From Typha latifolia (lineage: Eukaryota; Streptophyta; Magnoliopsida; Poales; Typhaceae), in NCBI GenBank assembly GCA_019914945.1, contig CM034107.1:1426001-1490000 (forward strand): a DNA stretch of 64,000 nucleotides, in the 5' to 3' direction. The position numbers were made by a program, and so were the translations under genes. Below, piece after piece: positions 62,507-64,000 of this stretch. Every line of letters starts with the position of its first letter. Positions within the stretch are counted from its first letter, which is position 1. Below the pieces are notes generated by a model. That model had not been told where the DNA came from. It saw only the letters and a program-made list of their open reading frames with translations, and made no database searches.

Positions 62507-64000
62507 GGAACTTTTGATCCAAGTCTCGGTTCTATTCAATTGTAGAGACACAGAGATTTCTATCGGGTTCTTACGGTCCAGTCTCGGTTCTACTTATACG
62601 GGGTCTTATTCCTGCATAATAATTTTTTTTCTTATTCTCCCTATCCTTGGACAAACCGATACACTTGGAATAAGTTTGAAGAGAATAAAATGAGGAAGTT
62701 TGGGAGAGCAGTTTATCCTTAAGATATTTAGCTTAACTCCCTTATTTCTCCAACATACTTATCCAATCTCCAGAATGGATATACGAACAGTGGGGTTTAT
62801 CCTTATGTATCGATTACATGTATTTGATAATATAATCGCATATATTCTAATTAATAAGCTCCTTGTACTCTGTTGGGTGTAATTATAATTATCCAATGTG
62901 TAAAATTAAAGCACTGACATATATTTGAAGATTAATCTAAACGGATCTCCGTATATTGATCCATATTAATTCTCAATCTATAGTAACATAACACTGATAA
63001 ATGAATCATCTCAAAATTACTTGTACAAAAATTAAGAAGATAAACAAATTCAAACAAGCATGAATGATCATTGCATCGGCCAACAGCCAATTTTTAGCCA
63101 CTTGTTTGAGTCATAAGGTTATTAGGCTAAGTTTATTTATAGAATAAGAAACATTTTATTCTATATGAACCTTTTTATACTATATAATAAGTAAATAAAT
63201 TCTACTTTTATCTCCTCTACACTTCTATTTTAGATTTGATAATTATTACTTTACCCTTAAAAATATATCATTTAACCAACTATCAATTTCAATCCTCTTT
63301 CTCTTCTTTTTTCATCTATCTATTATAAAATATATTTTACTTATTTATTAAATTATTATTTTAATTTTATGTCACATCAAACATAATTATTATATATTAT
63401 ATTAGTTTATAGAGAAATATCATAGTAACTTATATTGATATGACATATGTTATACAAGTATAACAAATAAGGATAACATTCCACAAGTAAATGCTTCCTT
63501 AGTGGTTATTAAAGGAGAGAGCTTTGGCTAGCTATAATAATGCTATATAAGCAAAATGCAAATTGGCTCAATTGACTAAATGAAGTTGAAGAAGCTCCCA
63601 TATATGAAATATCTATTTGCAATTATGTAGTATTGTACACGGAGGAAGAAGATGAACAAGGTGATGCATTAGAGAGTGATCTACTATGTAATCTAGGAGT
63701 TAAGTAAATACCCTAAAGAGCGAATAAAGTATAATTTTATTCTCTAAGAAGGGTTTTTATTTCGGTTCAGACGGTTGTTGAATGCATACCAACCCGTCTC
63801 GCAGGAATCTAACACCACTTATTATCCCCAAAATTATCAGAATAATATTAATAGACACAATCAAACTCGTCAGATGCATGAGATTGAATTTATCTGTACT
63901 GTATCAGCTCGAAAAACCTCAGCCCAATTAGGGACCCAATATGTGGACCCATTACATATAATCTAAACGACCAATCAAATTGGTTCAAGAATCATATCAA
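62459..64000. other. Coatomer epsilon upstream region, no gene seen
   Basis: This 1.5-kb AT-rich end of the window contains the 5' UTR and promoter of the coatomer gene. From about 63100 to 63500 the AT content is very high with TATAATAA-type runs, possibly an old transposon, but no clean terminal repeats. No coding sequence is supported. Confidence 0.45.
62473..62499. repeat. GA microsatellite in coatomer epsilon 5' UTR
   Basis: A 27-bp uninterrupted GA run (CT on the gene's strand) lies 14 bp upstream of the start codon. Its position suggests it is transcribed. GAGA-binding BBR/BPC factors recognise such tracts. Confidence 0.9.

Noticed and set aside
63100..63500. Possible MITE in the very AT-rich right end
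   Set aside because: Candidate ends at about 63120 and 63510 share only scattered bases, and no target-site duplication was found.

Overview
The window is nuclear DNA from a flowering plant. Nearly every gene is split by AT-rich introns with GT...AG borders, and many products are plant-specific (vacuolar sorting receptor, VIN3-like protein, CER2-like BAHD protein, pTAC14, redox-loop-less plastid FBPase, ALIS subunit). A non-grass monocot is my impression from the protein sequences and one very GC-rich intronless gene, but I cannot prove the lineage. I rebuilt fourteen protein-coding genes and one tRNA. All multi-exon models were joined by hand; each complete model closes in frame, and lengths match what I recall of the families.

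Layout. 215-2345 (+): 3' part of coproporphyrinogen III oxidase, cut by the window edge. 3359-6664 (-): 26S proteasome subunit RPN12. 7771-12860 (-): VIN3-like PHD/FNIII/VEL protein with a tiny first coding exon and a 2.3-kb first intron. 13313-13385 (-): tRNA-Ala(CGC). 16584-21201 (+): CER2/CER26-like BAHD protein whose single 3.3-kb intron carries two LTR-like insertions. 22512-24722 (-): plastid FBPase type II. 24841-25616: terminal-inverted-repeat element. 26319-27743 (+): LLP-homologue small basic protein. 28392-29858 (+): intronless WRNIP1/RarA-type AAA+ ATPase. 32294-36544 (+): vacuolar-sorting receptor. 37317-44770 (-): five-RRM MRD1/RBM19 rRNA-processing factor. 45776-49609 (-): pTAC14. 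49987-50678 (+): PPR-like gene with a reading-frame break. 53594-57306 (+): ALA-interacting subunit (CDC50 family). 58518-62458 (-): coatomer epsilon.

The genes are mostly unrelated housekeeping functions (heme/chlorophyll synthesis, protein turnover, vesicle traffic, ribosome biogenesis, plastid transcription, lipid asymmetry, DNA-damage tolerance) at roughly one per 4.5 kb. They do not form a pathway or cluster. The only arrangement suggesting shared regulation is the head-to-head pTAC14/PPR pair, 377 bp apart.

I found no undescribed multi-gene system. The points most worth a second look are the MRD1 start codon apparently split by an intron, the frame break in the PPR gene, the palindrome-rich tandem array in an LTR-like insertion inside the CER2-like intron, the TIR element with a GC-rich gene-like core, and a 20-bp direct repeat beside the telo-box of the LLP-like gene.
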